DNA from: Actinernus sp. WN-2022
Taxonomy: Eukaryota; Cnidaria; Anthozoa; Actiniaria; Actinernidae
Assembly: GCA_030867875.1 (NCBI GenBank)
Contig: JAOWCC010000577.1
Location: forward strand, 326,660-390,659
DNA: 64,000 bases
Direction: 5' to 3'
Part shown: positions 22,501 through 32,730 of the stretch, in pieces
Layout of the letters: each line of letters starts with the position of its first letter
Position numbering within the stretch: the stretch's first letter is position 1
Program-made: the position numbers and the translations under genes
The notes under the pieces: generated by a model
The model's input: only the letters and a program-made list of their open reading frames with translations
What the model was told of the DNA's origin: nothing
The model's database searches: none

Positions 22501-22868
22501 GTATGTTAACATTTACACACGTGTAACGCGCGTGTACAAAATTTATTTACTACACGCATTTGAGTGTATTACACGCGTGCACTACACTCGTGTATTACAC
22601 GCAAAATGCGTGTAGTTTTCCTTTGTTATACAGTTATTGTCAAAAATCAATTTGGCATGAAATTGTTTGTAACCTGCAACTCCAACGCCGTCTCTAGATC
22701 TTCGAGCGGTTTCAATTACCAACGATTTCCGCCAAAACTTAATAAATTATGCTGAAGGAAACTTTTGATCGTATCCTCCGCATTCACTCTGCAATTCACG
22801 TAATAAACGTTCGAACAACTTGCCCTAAACGTTAGAACGACTTGCCCTTACGTTCGAACAATTCAACA
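22500..22868. other. Spacer with ACACGCGTGT palindromes
   Basis: 22505-22620 is a cluster of CG-containing dyads (ACACGTGTAACGCGCGTGT, TACACGCGTGCACTACACTC). 22805-22862 holds two copies of a CGTT-GAAC-ACTTGCCC phrase. It separates the truncated ends of Gypsy-B and LINE-A and may be the scar of a deletion. No gene. Confidence 0.4.
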
Positions 22869-23805
22869 TCACAAAGTGATGAACTCAAAACTGCAAATGT
22901 TCGATGTGGTTCGTGTGATCTCACGCCATAAATTAACAGACAACAAATTAAAACTGAATGGACCACGCCTGAATGGAACCACGCCTGAATGGAACACGCC
23001 TGTGACCTGCCCTCGGTCCATGTTTTGAAGGAAGGTATCTGTAATTTGCAATAGAGCTGTAGATGTTGATCTTTTGGATCGGAATCCAAATTGCTGCGAG
23101 TATAAGAGTCTATTTTCCTCGAGGAAGCTGTAGAATTGAGATTTTACGGCTCGTTCCATGATTTTATTTACGGTAGGCAAGATGGAATTGGCCTGTAATT
23201 ATCACAATTTGATGCATCGCCGCTCTTAAATAACGCTGTAACTTTAGCTGATTTCCACAAATTTGGAAAACAGCTCTTGTTGATTGACAGATTGATCAGT
23301 TTTTGAATTACTGGAGCAATGACTTTAGAGGCATCTTTCTGGAGTCTTGCGCTGATATTATCCAGGCCAATAGCTTTGTTGGACTTAAGGCTACGTAATT
23401 GAGCCATAACGAACTCTTCAGAAACACTCTGAAGGCTAAATTTTGCGTCAGTTTTGGATTCAAACGAGATACGGTTCGTCTCGTTGCTACTGATAGCTTG
23501 TGCTAATTTCTGACCGATAGTTACGAAATGTTTGTTAAAGACTTCAGCAACGTCGATGGCTTTAGAATAGAACGTGCTCTTTGTCTGAATGCCGTTTACA
23601 GTTTTGGACTTTGTCGAGGGTAATACTTGTTTTAAAGTCTTCCACATCCGCGATCCATCAGATTTCGAGTTTTCAATCAGTTGACAGAAGTAGGCCGATT
23701 TCAACTTCCGCTCTTCTCGATTTGCGCAGTTGCGCAATTTCTTATACATGTCCCAGTGGTATTTAGTGCCAGTCACACGAGCTTTACGATGGTGATAGTC
23801 ACGAT
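22869..23805 (-). pseudogene. LINE-A linker and reverse transcriptase N-terminal part
   Basis: Minus strand. 23805-23168 encodes the linker (KYHWDMYKKLRNCANREERK) and RT start (SLKSNKAIGLDNISARLQKD, then a SACFPNLW/KVTALFKSGD-type block). A 1-nt shift near 23175 leads to 23180-22975 with NKIMERAVKSQFYSFLEENR and QFGFRSKRSTSTALLQ. The sequence departs from RT after MDRGQVTG, before the palm Asp residues, so no active polymerase remains. From 23010 to 22960 three copies of an ACGCCTGAATGGAAC phrase follow. Confidence 0.85.
23800..23805. repeat. Left target site duplication of Polinton-1 (CACGAT)
   Basis: CACGAT directly abuts the terminal repeat; the same hexamer abuts the other end at 43119-43124. 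Six bp is the known duplication length for Polintons. Confidence 0.92.
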
Positions 23806-24139
23806 AGTAGTAAGGGAGCTCACTTGGGTGCACATTCTCGGCCTCCTGATTGGCCCAAACAGGGGGCGTGGCCTAAAACGACGCCATTACGCACGCGGTC
23901 CTGTCAAAGGCCTGTCAATCAACTGGGGACCAAAAAGCCAGGCTTCTGATTGGTCGGAAGTTTAGGGGGGTCCCGCCAGGTTCGGCAGGGGGGTTGGAAA
24001 GGAGACCAAAGCCAGGCCTGGGATTGGTCGGAAGTTTAGGGGGGTCCCGCCAGGGGTGTAGGGGGGTTTGTCGGGAGAGAACAAACCCAGGGCCCGGATT
24101 GGCGGCCGGAAAAGACCCCGGGCCGTATAAAAAAGTGAA
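23806..24139 (+). repeat. Polinton-1 left terminal inverted repeat (334 bp)
   Basis: Aligns without gaps to the complement of 42785-43118 with about six mismatches by eye. It contains a 33-bp direct repeat starting GATTGGTCGGAAGTTTAGGG (23948-23980 and 24022-24054). Confidence 0.95.
23848..24132 (+). promoter_or_regulatory. Inward promoter in the left terminal repeat
   Basis: Four ATTGG (inverted CCAAT) boxes at 23849, 23949, 24023 and 24098 precede a TATA box (GTATAAAAAAG at 24125). Transcription would start near the inner edge of the repeat and run into the first gene. ATTGG boxes with a TATA box are a standard RNA polymerase II layout; binding by NF-Y is inference. Confidence 0.6.
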
Positions 24140-24231
24140 CCCTTGGGGAGAAGGCATTCATGTTGTTTTGGTTCTTTGCCGTGGTGTCTATGCTCTATCG
24201 AGAGTACCATAAAGTGTGGACTCTTTGGGAA

Positions 24232-27027
24232 GATGATCAACACGATGAAATTTCTATCGGTAGACGAAGTGGACAAAGCGAGCCGTGAACAATTTAAAGC
24301 GTTGACCCAGCATTTGTACGTGGCTTTGGTGACCGCCGACATTTCGCAATGGAAAATAATTCGGCCGAAAGAGGGATTCGCCGAGAATTGGGAGAAAGCT
24401 CGCCAAGGCTTTTCGCCGGAACACCTGAACGAATTCCTGCCCTATTTTGGGCAGATGTGTGCGTTACCCGTCACGCTAGAGATGAGGGACGAGGTGGTGG
24501 TCAGCCTGAAACAGCTCACAACCGATCAAGCGTATGTCATTTTGCAAACGTGGCAAGGCAAACTGTGGGAAAAGGGGACGGACGACATGGCCCAATTGTT
24601 TGGAGGATTTCTGCAGAAGATACGCCTCATGAACACCGAGACGAGGCATACCGACCTCCCTCCCATGAGTCCAATGCACGTCACGTTGGCCTCCCTGTAC
24701 ATGGCGGTGGTCTCCTACGCGAACGGGGATTGTTTTCAGCGGGTGCAGCAAGTGGCCCAACGGGAGGGCAAACGCAAAGCCTTGACCTTGAAGATTCCTC
24801 CGCGTGGCTATAACGCGGAGGACGCATGGCTGTTCAAATACGACGACGACAAAGTACTCGTGTTCAAGTACAAGGAGGACATGAGGAGTGTGTGCCGGGC
24901 CCTCTTGGCCAAATTCTACCAAGATCTGATGAGTGAGAGAGAGATGTGGGACCGGCAGACGTTAGACGACGTGGTGAAGAAGGAGTTTTCTGTCGTGAAG
25001 AAGTTGCTGGAGGTGAGGTATTTGAAGGAACTGCAACACATGCTGGCGGGGTGCGTGCATTACTGGCTCAGCATAGATGTGGACGACGAAGATCGGGAGG
25101 CGCTGTACGCGATGATGTACGAGATGGTCATGAAGGAATTCAACTACATGAACGAGGCGGCCGTGTGCCACCATCTGGGAGTGGGCGCCAAATGGTCCAG
25201 TTGCTCCTTACGCAGCAATTTCCTGAGGGAGATGACGAACTTCTTGTTCCGCTGGTTTCCCCTGAAGGAGGGCCTGAAGCTGACATGGGCCGAGTTGTGC
25301 GAGACGCGAATGTGTGAAGACCTGGTCTGGGGAGAGCAGGGTTGCTTGTACCGCAGCCGTACCCAAGATGTCCGTAACGACAGGTATTGGTACCACGCCG
25401 AATCCTACGATGCGGAGATGAGGGTGGTTAGTAGAATCATCTCTTCCCGCTACATGAGGATAGAGTCGGCGTGCCAGTCCCATTTCGACAAAAGCTTCGG
25501 CGAACTACTCCCGGACCCTACTACCCAGCGCAAGAAACCCGACACAAGAGAGAGTACGCCATCATAGTAGAGTATCAGCACTTCCTCGCTTACCTGTACT
25601 ACCATTTGTGTGAACGGTACAGCCGGGCTACCCTGCACTGGAACGACACCCACAACCTCGGTCTGAGTTTTGACGAATGCCAGACCCAGGTGAGGAAGCA
25701 TCACGAGAAAACACTCAAGGAGTTATGCCCCCACGTCACGACCAAAATCCTGAACGAAGAGTATGAACGTCTGTTGCCTATCTGGGACCACTGCACCACC
25801 ATGCTGTTGTACCAACTCTATGACTATTCGGAGTTTGAGTTGTATCACTACGTCCAGGGAAGGCGAACCCGCTCCTGTCAAAACGAGCGGCTGTACCGCT
25901 TGGCCTACCACCTCAGCCATTCTATGGTCACCACGAGCCTGAACCGTCGTAAAGTGCGTGCCTATGTCCTTCCTGTGACGTATGAGGTGGACCGTCTGAC
26001 CCCCGCGAGGAAGTCCTGCCGTGTCTTGAGGGATCACTTGATCACAGCCCTAGGGAAGTATAAAGTGGAGGGAGATAATGAATTCGCCAACGATCTACAA
26101 GAAGATGAAGAGACCGACCAGAGGGCAGGGTATAGGAGGATGATGTTGAACAGCGAAGCCATGGAGGAAGAGGAAGAAGAAGAGGACGACGCTACAAAGA
26201 GTGCAAAGAGAGCCAAGAGAGAGAAGAGGTTGGAAGAAGAGAATGCGTATGACGATAGAATGGCCGAGAAGAGGGAGTTGAAGAGGCCCAAAGAAATTCT
26301 GTCATGGTTCGTGACGGCGGTGCGGTACTTTGTGGACCGGTTGACCTTCCATATGCTGCAGAAGCGTGGGGTCAATGATTTTGACCCTCATTTCGCACTG
26401 ACCCAAGGTAGCAAGGCTAGCCTGGACGACTTGATAATGGCCACAGAACCAGGGAGGCGCGTTTGGCTAGAGATCCTGGAAACAAACTACAAGGCTCGTA
26501 TTCAAGGCACCTACTACGTTATGCAGGAGGAGTTGGTTGCCACCCTGATCACCCACCTATTCCGGAAACGGAGGGTCTCGGATATGGACAATCCCCTCTA
26601 CGACAAAGTGAGGCGTTTTGGGATGCATTACGTCACCGGCATTCACGACACGTACCCCGAGGAAACCATGGAAACCCTGGTGCGCGAGTCGACGACCCCC
26701 ATGACGGACGGACTCTTCCCTTACCTCAACACGGTGGCCCACAGTTTTGCGTGGGGCCTCTTCTAGGCGGATGGACAAGACAAGAAATGGACCCCTAACT
26801 CTGCGCGAGAGCTATTGACGAAGGCCTTGAGGAAGGTCCACTTGGATGTAGACCAAGGGATCTGCGTGATCCAGCAAGCGGCGGTCGTGTTCACCAACCC
26901 CCCGACCTACACCTACAAACTGTATGAAGACAGCGGGAGGACGGTTTCGTTCGAGAGCAAGCACGCCACGACTCAAGAAGCCATCGAAGACGATGTCTGC
27001 GTTTCTTCTCTTAGCTTTGGCTTCTAG
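24232..27027 (+). pseudogene. Large uncharacterised Polinton-1 gene, broken twice
   Basis: First gene after the left promoter. ATG 24232 (M-I-N-T-M) starts about 420 codons to near 25500, where the frame moves by -1 and continues to TAG 26764-26766; the same frame then reads on (KKWTPNSARELLTKALRKVH) to TAG 27025-27027. Taken as one gene it is about 930 codons. It is rich in helices and Trp/Tyr/His, with an acidic stretch followed by a Lys/Arg/Glu stretch around 26160-26260. No known domain, Walker box or zinc cluster was recognised. A small upstream ORF (24160-24288) precedes it. AATAAA lies near 27051. Protein family and role are unknown. Confidence 0.6.
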
Positions 27028-27104
27028 TTTTTTCTGTAAAAAACAAAAACAATAAAAATATCCAGGAAAAAAAAGATGGTGTCTGTCTTTTCTAGGTGGG
27101 AAAA

Positions 27105-27112
27105 AGTATAAG
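27105..27112 (+). promoter_or_regulatory. TATA-like box before the integrase gene
   Basis: AGTATAAGG lies about 40 nt upstream of the integrase ATG, similar to the TATA elements in the terminal repeats (GTATAAAA / GTATAAGA). Position and similarity support a separate promoter. Confidence 0.45.
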
Positions 27113-27148
27113 GGAGGTACCGCACGCTAGACTCGGGGAGAGTACAGA

Positions 27149-28362
27149 ATGCCCTGCGGCGGAGGAGGAGGTCCGTCCCTCAAGTGCCACGGCATTTTGA
27201 AACGTGTCCGTTGTCTCTTGGCGTGTTGCGGAGGAAAAGTGATTATTCAGGGCTCTCATTTTGAGGATTATGGGGCGAAAGAAGGAGAAGAAAAAGAATC
27301 CTTCCGCGCTGCTCGAGGCGTTGGGGGTGCTGCCCGTCTGGTGAAAGCGGCTAGCGAAGTGGGGGTAACCCGCACCACCACTTTAGCGTGGCTGAAAAAA
27401 CAATTGACCTTTACGTTGCACCGCCCTTTTCGAAAAAAAATTCTGCGAGGGCGCGTGCGCGTGCTGGCCCTCGACGAACAGTGGCAGGCGGATCTGGTGG
27501 ACATACAAGCCACGAGTGCCTTCAACAAGGGCTATAAACACATTTTGACCATCATCGATATGTTGTCCAAGTACGCGTGGGCGGTCCCCCTGAAGAACAA
27601 GACGGGAGAGGAATTGGTGCGCGCCTTTACCCAAGTGTTCCGCGAACGGAAACCGTTGCGGTTGCAGACCGATGCTGACACAGAATTTACCAACCGCAAG
27701 TTCCAGGCCTTTTTAAAAAAGAATGACGTGGCCTTTTTCGTCACGTACAACGAGACCAAAGCCCAGATTGCCGAGCGGTTCAACCGGACGCTCAAGGGGC
27801 GCATGTACAAATATTTCACGGCCACCGGGAAGAAAGAGTATTTGAAAGTCCTCCCCCAATTGGTGCTCGGTACAACCGAGCCGTCCACAGCAGCATTCGA
27901 CGCGCCCCCATCACCGTCACACCCTTCAACGACCACGAGGTGCGAGCCGTCTTGTACCGGGAAAAGCAGGTGACGCCGCTAAAGAGGAAACCGAAGAAAC
28001 CGTTGTACCGTCCCGGCGACACGGTACGGATTAGCAAGACCAAAGGCCATTTTGAAAAAAGCTATCTGGCCAACTGGTCGGAGGAAGTGTTCACGGTGAT
28101 AAAACGGTTGGACTACCGCACCCCTCCCGTCTACCGGTTGGAGGACTTGAGCGGGGAGGGGTTGCGGGGAACGTTTTACGAAAGCGAGATGACGCCGGTG
28201 GCCGTGGAAAAAGAAAGTCTCTTTATCATCGAAAAGGTGTTGCAACGCCGCCCCGGCAAGAAGAAGAACCAGGAAGAAGTCTTGGTGAAATGGGAAGGGT
28301 ACCCCGCTAAATTTAACAGTTGGGTTCCGGTAACTCAGCTCCAGACCCAAACGTACGGGTGA
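27149..28362 (+). pseudogene. Polinton-1 integrase with C-terminal chromodomain, frameshifted
   Basis: Retroviral-type DDE integrase inserting the element and generating the 6-bp duplication. The core shows Asp in EQWQADLVDIQ, Asp in LQTDADTEFTN and Glu in YNETKAQIAERFNRTLKG. Near 27868 the frame moves by -1: one frame ends at 27973 while the original sense continues in another through RKPKKPLYRPGDTVRIS (SH3-like C-terminal domain) to a chromodomain (FIIEKVLQRRPGKKKNQEEV, then WEGYPAKFNSWVP) ending TGA 28360-28362. A chromodomain suggests chromatin-guided target choice. AATAAA follows at 28367. No slippery heptamer was found, so a 1-nt deletion is likelier than programmed shifting. Confidence 0.9.
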
Positions 28363-28406
28363 AAAAATAAATAAAAGAGTTTGTTGTTCCGACGGTCGGA
28401 GTCATT

Positions 28407-28850
28407 GTGGAGAAAGAGAGGATGGAGCAGGAGGAATTTTACATTACCTTAACCCACGGGGTGAAGTCTTACGTCTCCACCTACGTCAATACCCCGTCCC
28501 GGTTCCGTATCCACCTCCATAAAATGTACACGTTGTCTCCAGACTGGGAAATGGCGGTCACGACTCTGGTCTTCCCCAGTCCCCAGAAGAAGACGACCTT
28601 GTACATGTACTGTGATTTGATGGAACCCAGTATTGTGGGGGATACGAAAGCGCCCTTGTTGAGAGTCCTTTTTTCAGGGCCCGGGGACGGTGAGGTCCAC
28701 GAACGCAACTTTGCCCCCCTGTACTACAGACGGTTGGCCAAGACGGTGTTTGAGGATTTCGAAATCCTTATAACCGACGAGCAAGGGAAACTTGTTTCAT
28801 TTCCGCAAACCTCCAAGGTGGAAGTGACCCTCCATTTCCGGAAAGCATGA
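28407..28850 (+). CDS. Short capsid-associated-like protein (two-block paralogue)
   Basis: 147 residues. The N-terminal block (EEFYITLTHGVKSY ... FRIHLHKMYTLSPDWEMAV) and the C-terminal block (LYMYCDLMEPSIVGDTKAPL ... FEILITDEQGKLVSF) match the two ends of the next gene, but the roughly 290-residue middle is missing. The family is common in invertebrate Polintons; its role is not established here, and a minor capsid or vertex protein is a guess. Its stop overlaps the next ATG (ATGA at 28847), suggesting coupled translation or an element-wide compact layout. Confidence 0.6.
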   Translation: MEKERMEQEEFYITLTHGVKSYVSTYVNTPSRFRIHLHKMYTLSPDWEMAVTTLVFPSPQKKTTLYMYCDLMEPSIVGDTKAPLLRVLFSGPGDGEVHERNFAPLYYRRLAKTVFEDFEILITDEQGKLVSFPQTSKVEVTLHFRKA

Positions 28851-30196
28851 ACCCCAACCGCATCTGGATGACGCTGCCTAGCGTGGCCAGCAGGGCTACC
28901 TTTCCCAATAACACGGGCTCTCATTTTCGTATCCGGCTCCCGGAGATGTTGGTCTTAGACCGGCAGTGGGAGATGGCCCTCTGCCACCTGCAATTTCCAC
29001 GCGCCTGGGATGAATTGTTCCCCAAAGATCAAGACCGCCAATTCTCCATGGTCCACGTAACACTTAATCGAGAAGAAGAAACCTCCTACGCCCTCCTCCC
29101 GAACATCACCTTTACTCCACAGTCTTTCGAAACGGTCACAGAACTGGTCAGAGCCATGCACTGGGCGATGTTGCAATGGGGCTACTATTCGATCATGAAA
29201 ACATTTACCGTCCGGGTGGAATCTTCCAATAAAGCCATGGGTAAAACCGTCCTGGAATTGAATCAAGCCACGACGGGCGGCTACGCGTTAGCCTTACCCC
29301 CTAAACTGGCCTACATGATCGGCTTGGAGGACGATCCCAAAAAGCCCACCGCACATCCTGCGGGCCTACTGAAAAAACTGGGAACCAACACCACGTTGAT
29401 GTCCAGTTTCGTGAAGATCCATACGGGGGCCTTTATCTCAGACGAACCCATCCTGATCCCCGCGTCGGTTTTGGAGAAAGAACGGACTATGTACTACCTC
29501 ACTAAAGCGAGTACGGGCAAAGGCGCTACCTTGTTTCCCAACTTTCAAAAGATCACAAAAACCTTTGTGGTACCGACCGGGAACTACGCGAACGCCAAAG
29601 CCCTCCAAGAGGTCATTCCGATGAATGCCCCTGAGGTGTTATGGTATTGGAACCGTTCTCCGCCTAAAGGGTCCTTAAATGTGGTCGTTCAAATCCGTAG
29701 TGAGGGAGCCCAACTTGTCATGAGCCCTTGGCTGGCCAAGCTGTTTGGATTTGGCGACGGGCACATACCCGAAAACTTTGCGGCACACAAAGACGCGCTC
29801 TCCCTCGGTTTCCCCCTGGTGGGGTACCAGCCCGAGTGTTGGTCCACCTATTATTCCGGTCTAAAATTCTGGACGCCCACACCCTACCTGCTCAACCGCG
29901 ATTTTAAACACCAACCCGTACGCAGTTTGTACGTGTACTGCGATCTGATCGAGCCGCATATCGTGGGGGATGTGAAAGCACCCTTGCTGCGTGTCGTGTC
30001 GGCCCAGGTCTCGTACAACAAGGTGGTGGAACGAGACTTTCCGGTCATGCGCTACTTCCCGCTCGCCAAAACGGTGTTTGACACGCTGGAAATCCTTATA
30101 ACCGACGAGTCCGGCCAACGCCTCTCATTCGCCTCAACAGCTACCGTGGTGGCGACGTTGGAATTTGTGAAGCGCACTCTGAAAAGGAAAGCATGA
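28847..30196 (+). CDS. Candidate minor capsid protein (Polinton conserved family)
   Basis: 449 residues, intact. It begins MNPNRIWMTLPSVASRATF and RIRLPEMLVLDRQWEMALCH, the LPSN...NT...F...LP....L...WEVAL pattern shared by a large Polinton family, and ends YVYCDLIEPHIVGDVKAPLL then LEILITDESGQRLSF. Beta-rich throughout. It overlaps its neighbours by ATGA junctions at both ends. By position between integrase and the core/major-capsid genes it is likely structural; penton or fibre-base is inference only. Confidence 0.6.
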   Translation: MNPNRIWMTLPSVASRATFPNNTGSHFRIRLPEMLVLDRQWEMALCHLQFPRAWDELFPKDQDRQFSMVHVTLNREEETSYALLPNITFTPQSFETVTELVRAMHWAMLQWGYYSIMKTFTVRVESSNKAMGKTVLELNQATTGGYALALPPKLAYMIGLEDDPKKPTAHPAGLLKKLGTNTTLMSSFVKIHTGAFISDEPILIPASVLEKERTMYYLTKASTGKGATLFPNFQKITKTFVVPTGNYANAKALQEVIPMNAPEVLWYWNRSPPKGSLNVVVQIRSEGAQLVMSPWLAKLFGFGDGHIPENFAAHKDALSLGFPLVGYQPECWSTYYSGLKFWTPTPYLLNRDFKHQPVRSLYVYCDLIEPHIVGDVKAPLLRVVSAQVSYNKVVERDFPVMRYFPLAKTVFDTLEILITDESGQRLSFASTATVVATLEFVKRTLKRKA

Positions 30197-30801
30197 ATGG
30201 ATCGTCTGCGGGCTCTATGGCAGTGGCTGGCGGAGGGTCTTCGATACCTGTGTTCCGTGCAAAACCTGCACCCCCCACCACTCAACGCATGCCCTCCTCC
30301 ATTCCTGTCTTCCAGGGAGGCCGCGGCCAGCAAGGCGGGGGCGGACTCATCCCTATCCGCTGGAATGAACTCGGTCGTTATGAACCGGTCACAAATCAAA
30401 AGGGTGGACTCTTGCCCTTGGCGCTAGCCCCCTTGGCCGTCATGGCAGGCAAAGCGCTGGCCGGGACCGTCGCGGGGGCGGTGGCTAAAAAAGGAGGACA
30501 AAAGATACTCGCACGACTGAAAAAGAAATTTGGCAAGAGGGTGGTGAAACAAATCGTGAAGGACACGAGCAAAGGGACGGCCCGCGTGCTCGGCAAGAAA
30601 ACCAGTAAAATGTTGATCCAAGGTCTGGAAAAGTTAGCGGGGGTAGCGCCTAAAAGGAAAAAGACGAAGAAGCCGGCCAAAAATACGAAGAACCCGGCCA
30701 ACAAGAATAAAAGAAAGCAAAAACAGACTTTCCCACTCATTCCTTCAACGCCCGTCAAGCGTGCACGTGTGGAGAGAGATATCTTTGACGACGATTATTG
30801 A
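30193..30801 (+). CDS. Basic, glycine-rich core-like protein with hydrophobic segment
   Basis: 202 residues starting in the previous stop (ATGA). The N-terminal 55 residues are Gly/Pro-rich; then LLPLALAPLAVMAGKALAG, a hydrophobic amphipathic stretch, is followed by AVAKKGGQKILARLKKKFGK and a very Lys-rich tail ending with the acidic DIFDDDY. This organisation resembles adenovirus/adintovirus core or membrane-active proteins (pX/pVI type), but the similarity is compositional, not proven. Confidence 0.5.
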   Translation: MNGSSAGSMAVAGGGSSIPVFRAKPAPPTTQRMPSSIPVFQGGRGQQGGGGLIPIRWNELGRYEPVTNQKGGLLPLALAPLAVMAGKALAGTVAGAVAKKGGQKILARLKKKFGKRVVKQIVKDTSKGTARVLGKKTSKMLIQGLEKLAGVAPKRKKTKKPAKNTKNPANKNKRKQKQTFPLIPSTPVKRARVERDIFDDDY

Positions 30802-32129
30802 TGGCTACGGTCGCAGGCATGGGCAAACCGCCCCTGCCCAACATGATGGGCGGCTACAACACTCATTTGGATTTTTTCGGCAAGGAATTGGCCCAAGCGG
30901 TCGAAGAACGAGGCTATTGGTCGGAGCACGCTCCCAAATCGGCCCTCTTGCCCGGGTCGCCCGTGGAATTTTACCTCCCGGCCAGTCCCTATTACACCGT
31001 GCTGCCTAGAAGTTACTTCAAGGTGACGGCCAACCTCGTGAAAGCCAACGGCGAGAATTTGACCGCCGGTTTGAACTTGGGGCCCGTCAACAATTGGTTT
31101 CATTCCCTCTGGTGGCAAATAGACATGGCCTTGAACGGGGAATGGATGACCATGAGCACCAAAACCTACCCCTACAAAGCCTACCTCAGTACCCTCCTCA
31201 ACTTTACCCCAGCCGCCAAGAAATCCTACCTGACCTCGGGACTGTACTACAAAGACATGGCCGGGGCCATGGATGTTTTCGACATCACCGGGGCCAACAC
31301 AGGGTTGACGACGCGGGCAGCCTACACGGCGGAAAGCAAAGTGGTGGAACTGACCGGGATGTTTTACATTGATGCAGCCTTCTCCAACAAACTGCTCCTC
31401 AACGGAGTGCCCCTGGAATTCCGCCTCACCCCAGCCAGCAACGCCTTCGCCCTCATGGGGGACAGTGGTGCGGTGGAAGCGGCCGCCGCTAAAATCGTGC
31501 TGATGCGGGTCACTTTCTTCCGTCGCGTCAGTGTCTGCAACAAGGACTTCATGAAGAGCATCGAAGTGAAACTCGTGTCCCAGCCCGTCCTCTACCCTTA
31601 CAACAGCGAGGAAGAACGGATGTTCACCATTTCCCAGGGCGACACCACCTTTGAGAAAACGGATTTCCTAGGCGGGCGCATCCCCCGACGCATGCGCATT
31701 GCCTTGGTGGAGAGTGGGAGCAGTTTGGGAGCGCTGAAAAAGAACCCTTTCCATTTCCAAAGGTTTGGGATGACCCGCGCGACGGTCACGATCGACGGCA
31801 CCCCCACCCCCTTCTCCCGCGTCGAATTTGCGACGGGAAAAACCCTGGACTGTTACAATACCTTGTTCCTGGCCCAAAGCGCCATGAACGCCAACCATGG
31901 GATTGACATTACCCGGACCGATTGGGACAAGGGCTACGCCATCTTGTGTTTTGACTTCACCCCGGACGGCAGTGGCAACGCCGCGCACATGACCATACAA
32001 CAGTACGGGACGGTGGGCATCCGCCTTCAGTTTGCAGCAGGGGTCGCCCAGACCTTATCGGTGTACGTGAACTGCGAGTTTGACGCCGCGTACGAAATTA
32101 GCAGCAGCCGAGAAGTGAAAAAGTTGTAA
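30801..32129 (+). CDS. Candidate major capsid (hexon-like) protein
   Basis: 442 residues from ATG 30801, which overlaps the previous TGA (TGATG). Hallmarks of the family annotated in invertebrates as F54H12.2-like are present: GSPVEFYLPASPYYTVLPRS near residue 50, NLGPVNNWFHSLWWQIDMAL, TYPYKAYLSTLLNF, SGLYYKDMAG and a C-terminal LSVYVNCEFDAAYEISSSRE. The family is long, beta-rich and found in most Polintons beside ATPase and protease, fitting a double-jelly-roll capsid protein. The fold assignment is inference; it needs a structure prediction. The next gene follows after 6 nt. Confidence 0.65.
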   Translation: MATVAGMGKPPLPNMMGGYNTHLDFFGKELAQAVEERGYWSEHAPKSALLPGSPVEFYLPASPYYTVLPRSYFKVTANLVKANGENLTAGLNLGPVNNWFHSLWWQIDMALNGEWMTMSTKTYPYKAYLSTLLNFTPAAKKSYLTSGLYYKDMAGAMDVFDITGANTGLTTRAAYTAESKVVELTGMFYIDAAFSNKLLLNGVPLEFRLTPASNAFALMGDSGAVEAAAAKIVLMRVTFFRRVSVCNKDFMKSIEVKLVSQPVLYPYNSEEERMFTISQGDTTFEKTDFLGGRIPRRMRIALVESGSSLGALKKNPFHFQRFGMTRATVTIDGTPTPFSRVEFATGKTLDCYNTLFLAQSAMNANHGIDITRTDWDKGYAILCFDFTPDGSGNAAHMTIQQYGTVGIRLQFAAGVAQTLSVYVNCEFDAAYEISSSREVKKL

Positions 32130-32135
32130 GCAGAG

Positions 32136-32672
32136 ATGACCACCTACACGTCGCAATTGACGGTCTTGGCCCGCCACGATTGGTGGCTCCGCGCCTCGTT
32201 TCGGGGCGTGTTTCCCATGGACCTACGGCCCCGCCGCGTGACCCGCCCCGCCTCGTTCATTCTCAATACCGACAACGCCGACGGACCAGGCACCCATTGG
32301 TTGGCCTTTTATTTTCCGCGCCAAGGCGTGAATGAATTATTCGACAGTTATGGCTTTCCCGCCTCTTATTATGGGTTGCAAGAGTACGTGAGGCAGGGGA
32401 ACGCCCAGCATAGGGAAAACAGTGTGATGTTGCAAGGGAACAAGTCCAACGTGTGCGGCAGTTATTGCCTGTACTACCTCCTGCGCCGAGCCCACGGCCG
32501 GACCCTGGCGGAGGTCCTGCAGAACCTCCAGCAGTGGAAGACCAAGACAACCAGGGACCGGGCCCTCCAAGCCTGGCAGCGCCAGTACCAGCGCCGGAGT
32601 GTGGCGCGGTGGCAGCAAGACAGTTCCCTTCACGATCAATGTGTTATCAGTTTGAGAGAAAATAAAAAATAA
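32136..32672 (+). CDS. Adenain-type cysteine protease (maturation protease)
   Basis: 178 residues. The C5/Ulp1-like catalytic set is visible: His in GPGTHWLAFYFPR, Asp in NELFDSYGFPASYY, Gln in LQGNKSNVCGSYCLYYLLRR with the nucleophile Cys in the VCG..C context. It would cleave capsid precursors during particle maturation, as in adenoviruses and Polintons. AATAAA signals overlap the stop codon (32660-32680). It lies between the capsid gene and the packaging ATPase. Confidence 0.9.
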   Translation: MTTYTSQLTVLARHDWWLRASFRGVFPMDLRPRRVTRPASFILNTDNADGPGTHWLAFYFPRQGVNELFDSYGFPASYYGLQEYVRQGNAQHRENSVMLQGNKSNVCGSYCLYYLLRRAHGRTLAEVLQNLQQWKTKTTRDRALQAWQRQYQRRSVARWQQDSSLHDQCVISLRENKK

Positions 32673-32730
32673 AATAAAACAAATTCCCCACCTCCATGTC
32701 TTGTTATTCTTGGGAAGGGTGTGAGGCGCA

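Noticed and set aside
22505..22620. CRISPR-like or iteron array
   Set aside because: The ACACGCGTGT dyads are irregular in spacing and have no uniform spacers; a degenerate simple repeat is more likely.
24143..25567. Programmed -1 frameshifting in the first Polinton-1 gene
   Set aside because: No X XXY YYZ heptamer in the correct phase was found in the 25471-25567 overlap; a simple 1-nt deletion explains it better.
27850..27975. Programmed frameshift in the Polinton-1 integrase
   Set aside because: The CCCCCAA run near 27853 is not in slippery phase, and integrases of this family are normally one frame.
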